Shown here: piece after piece, positions 7,112-7,183 of the stretch
Numbering within the stretch: the first letter of the stretch is position 1
How the letters are laid out: every line of letters begins with the position of its first letter
NCBI GenBank assembly: GCA_947074245.1
Contig: CAMTOW010000100.1
Span: 1 to 7,183, forward strand
From: an uncultured Bacteroidales bacterium
GTDB taxonomy: Bacteria > Bacteroidota > Bacteroidia > Bacteroidales > JAUNSR01
Direction of reading: 5' to 3'
DNA length: 7,183 bases
The notes under the pieces: generated by a model
What the model was told of the DNA's origin: nothing
Database searches by the model: none
Seen by the model: only the letters and a program-made list of their open reading frames with translations
Made by a program: the position numbers and the translations under genes

Positions 7112-7183
7112 AACCAACAAATACTGGCTATGAACGGTTTTCTGTTGCCATATAACCTCTAATGGAATGAATTGTATGAATAA

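Overview
The window looks like a Bacteroidota (Bacteroidales-type) chromosome segment. The reasons are a SusB-like glycoside hydrolase family 97 enzyme, a MiaA variant of the kind I associate with Bacteroidetes, and no clear Shine-Dalgarno sequences in front of the genes. I cannot name a genus. All six reading frames that end inside the window end in TGA. I saw no tRNA, rRNA, CRISPR array, insertion sequence or phage gene.

Layout, left to right. The left edge cuts into a plus-strand HAD-superfamily phosphatase gene whose frame is interrupted by a single TGA at 114-116. Its 3' end converges on a minus-strand gene across a strong bidirectional terminator (643-690). Everything after that is read on the minus strand. 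The order here is by coordinate, so transcription runs in reverse: a GH97 alpha-glucosidase-like lipoprotein (729-2804); a membrane-anchored family 2 glycosyltransferase (2893-4038); a 344-bp gap with a terminator, small palindromes and a doubtful short reading frame; miaA (4383-5297); a multi-spanning membrane protein with a degenerate Nudix-like C-terminal domain (5290-6429); and a second membrane protein resembling the N-terminal half of the previous one (6515 to 7111 or beyond the right edge).

The three rightmost genes look like one operon: membrane-only paralog, membrane plus pseudo-Nudix protein, then miaA. The last two overlap by 8 bases, so they are probably translationally coupled, and a Rho-independent terminator follows miaA. 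MiaA transfers a dimethylallyl group from dimethylallyl diphosphate to tRNA A37. The Nudix-like domain upstream resembles the layout of the IDI/YfcD branch of that superfamily but lacks the catalytic glutamates. A ligand-sensing or scaffolding link to isoprenoid or nucleotide metabolism is a testable guess, not a conclusion. The glycosyltransferase and GH97 genes follow the miaA terminator. They may be co-transcribed with each other (88 bp apart) but show no functional link to miaA.

Most worth a second look: the lone in-frame TGA in the otherwise intact HAD gene, the duplicated membrane domain with a degenerate Nudix fusion coupled to miaA, and the uncertain start of the rightmost gene.
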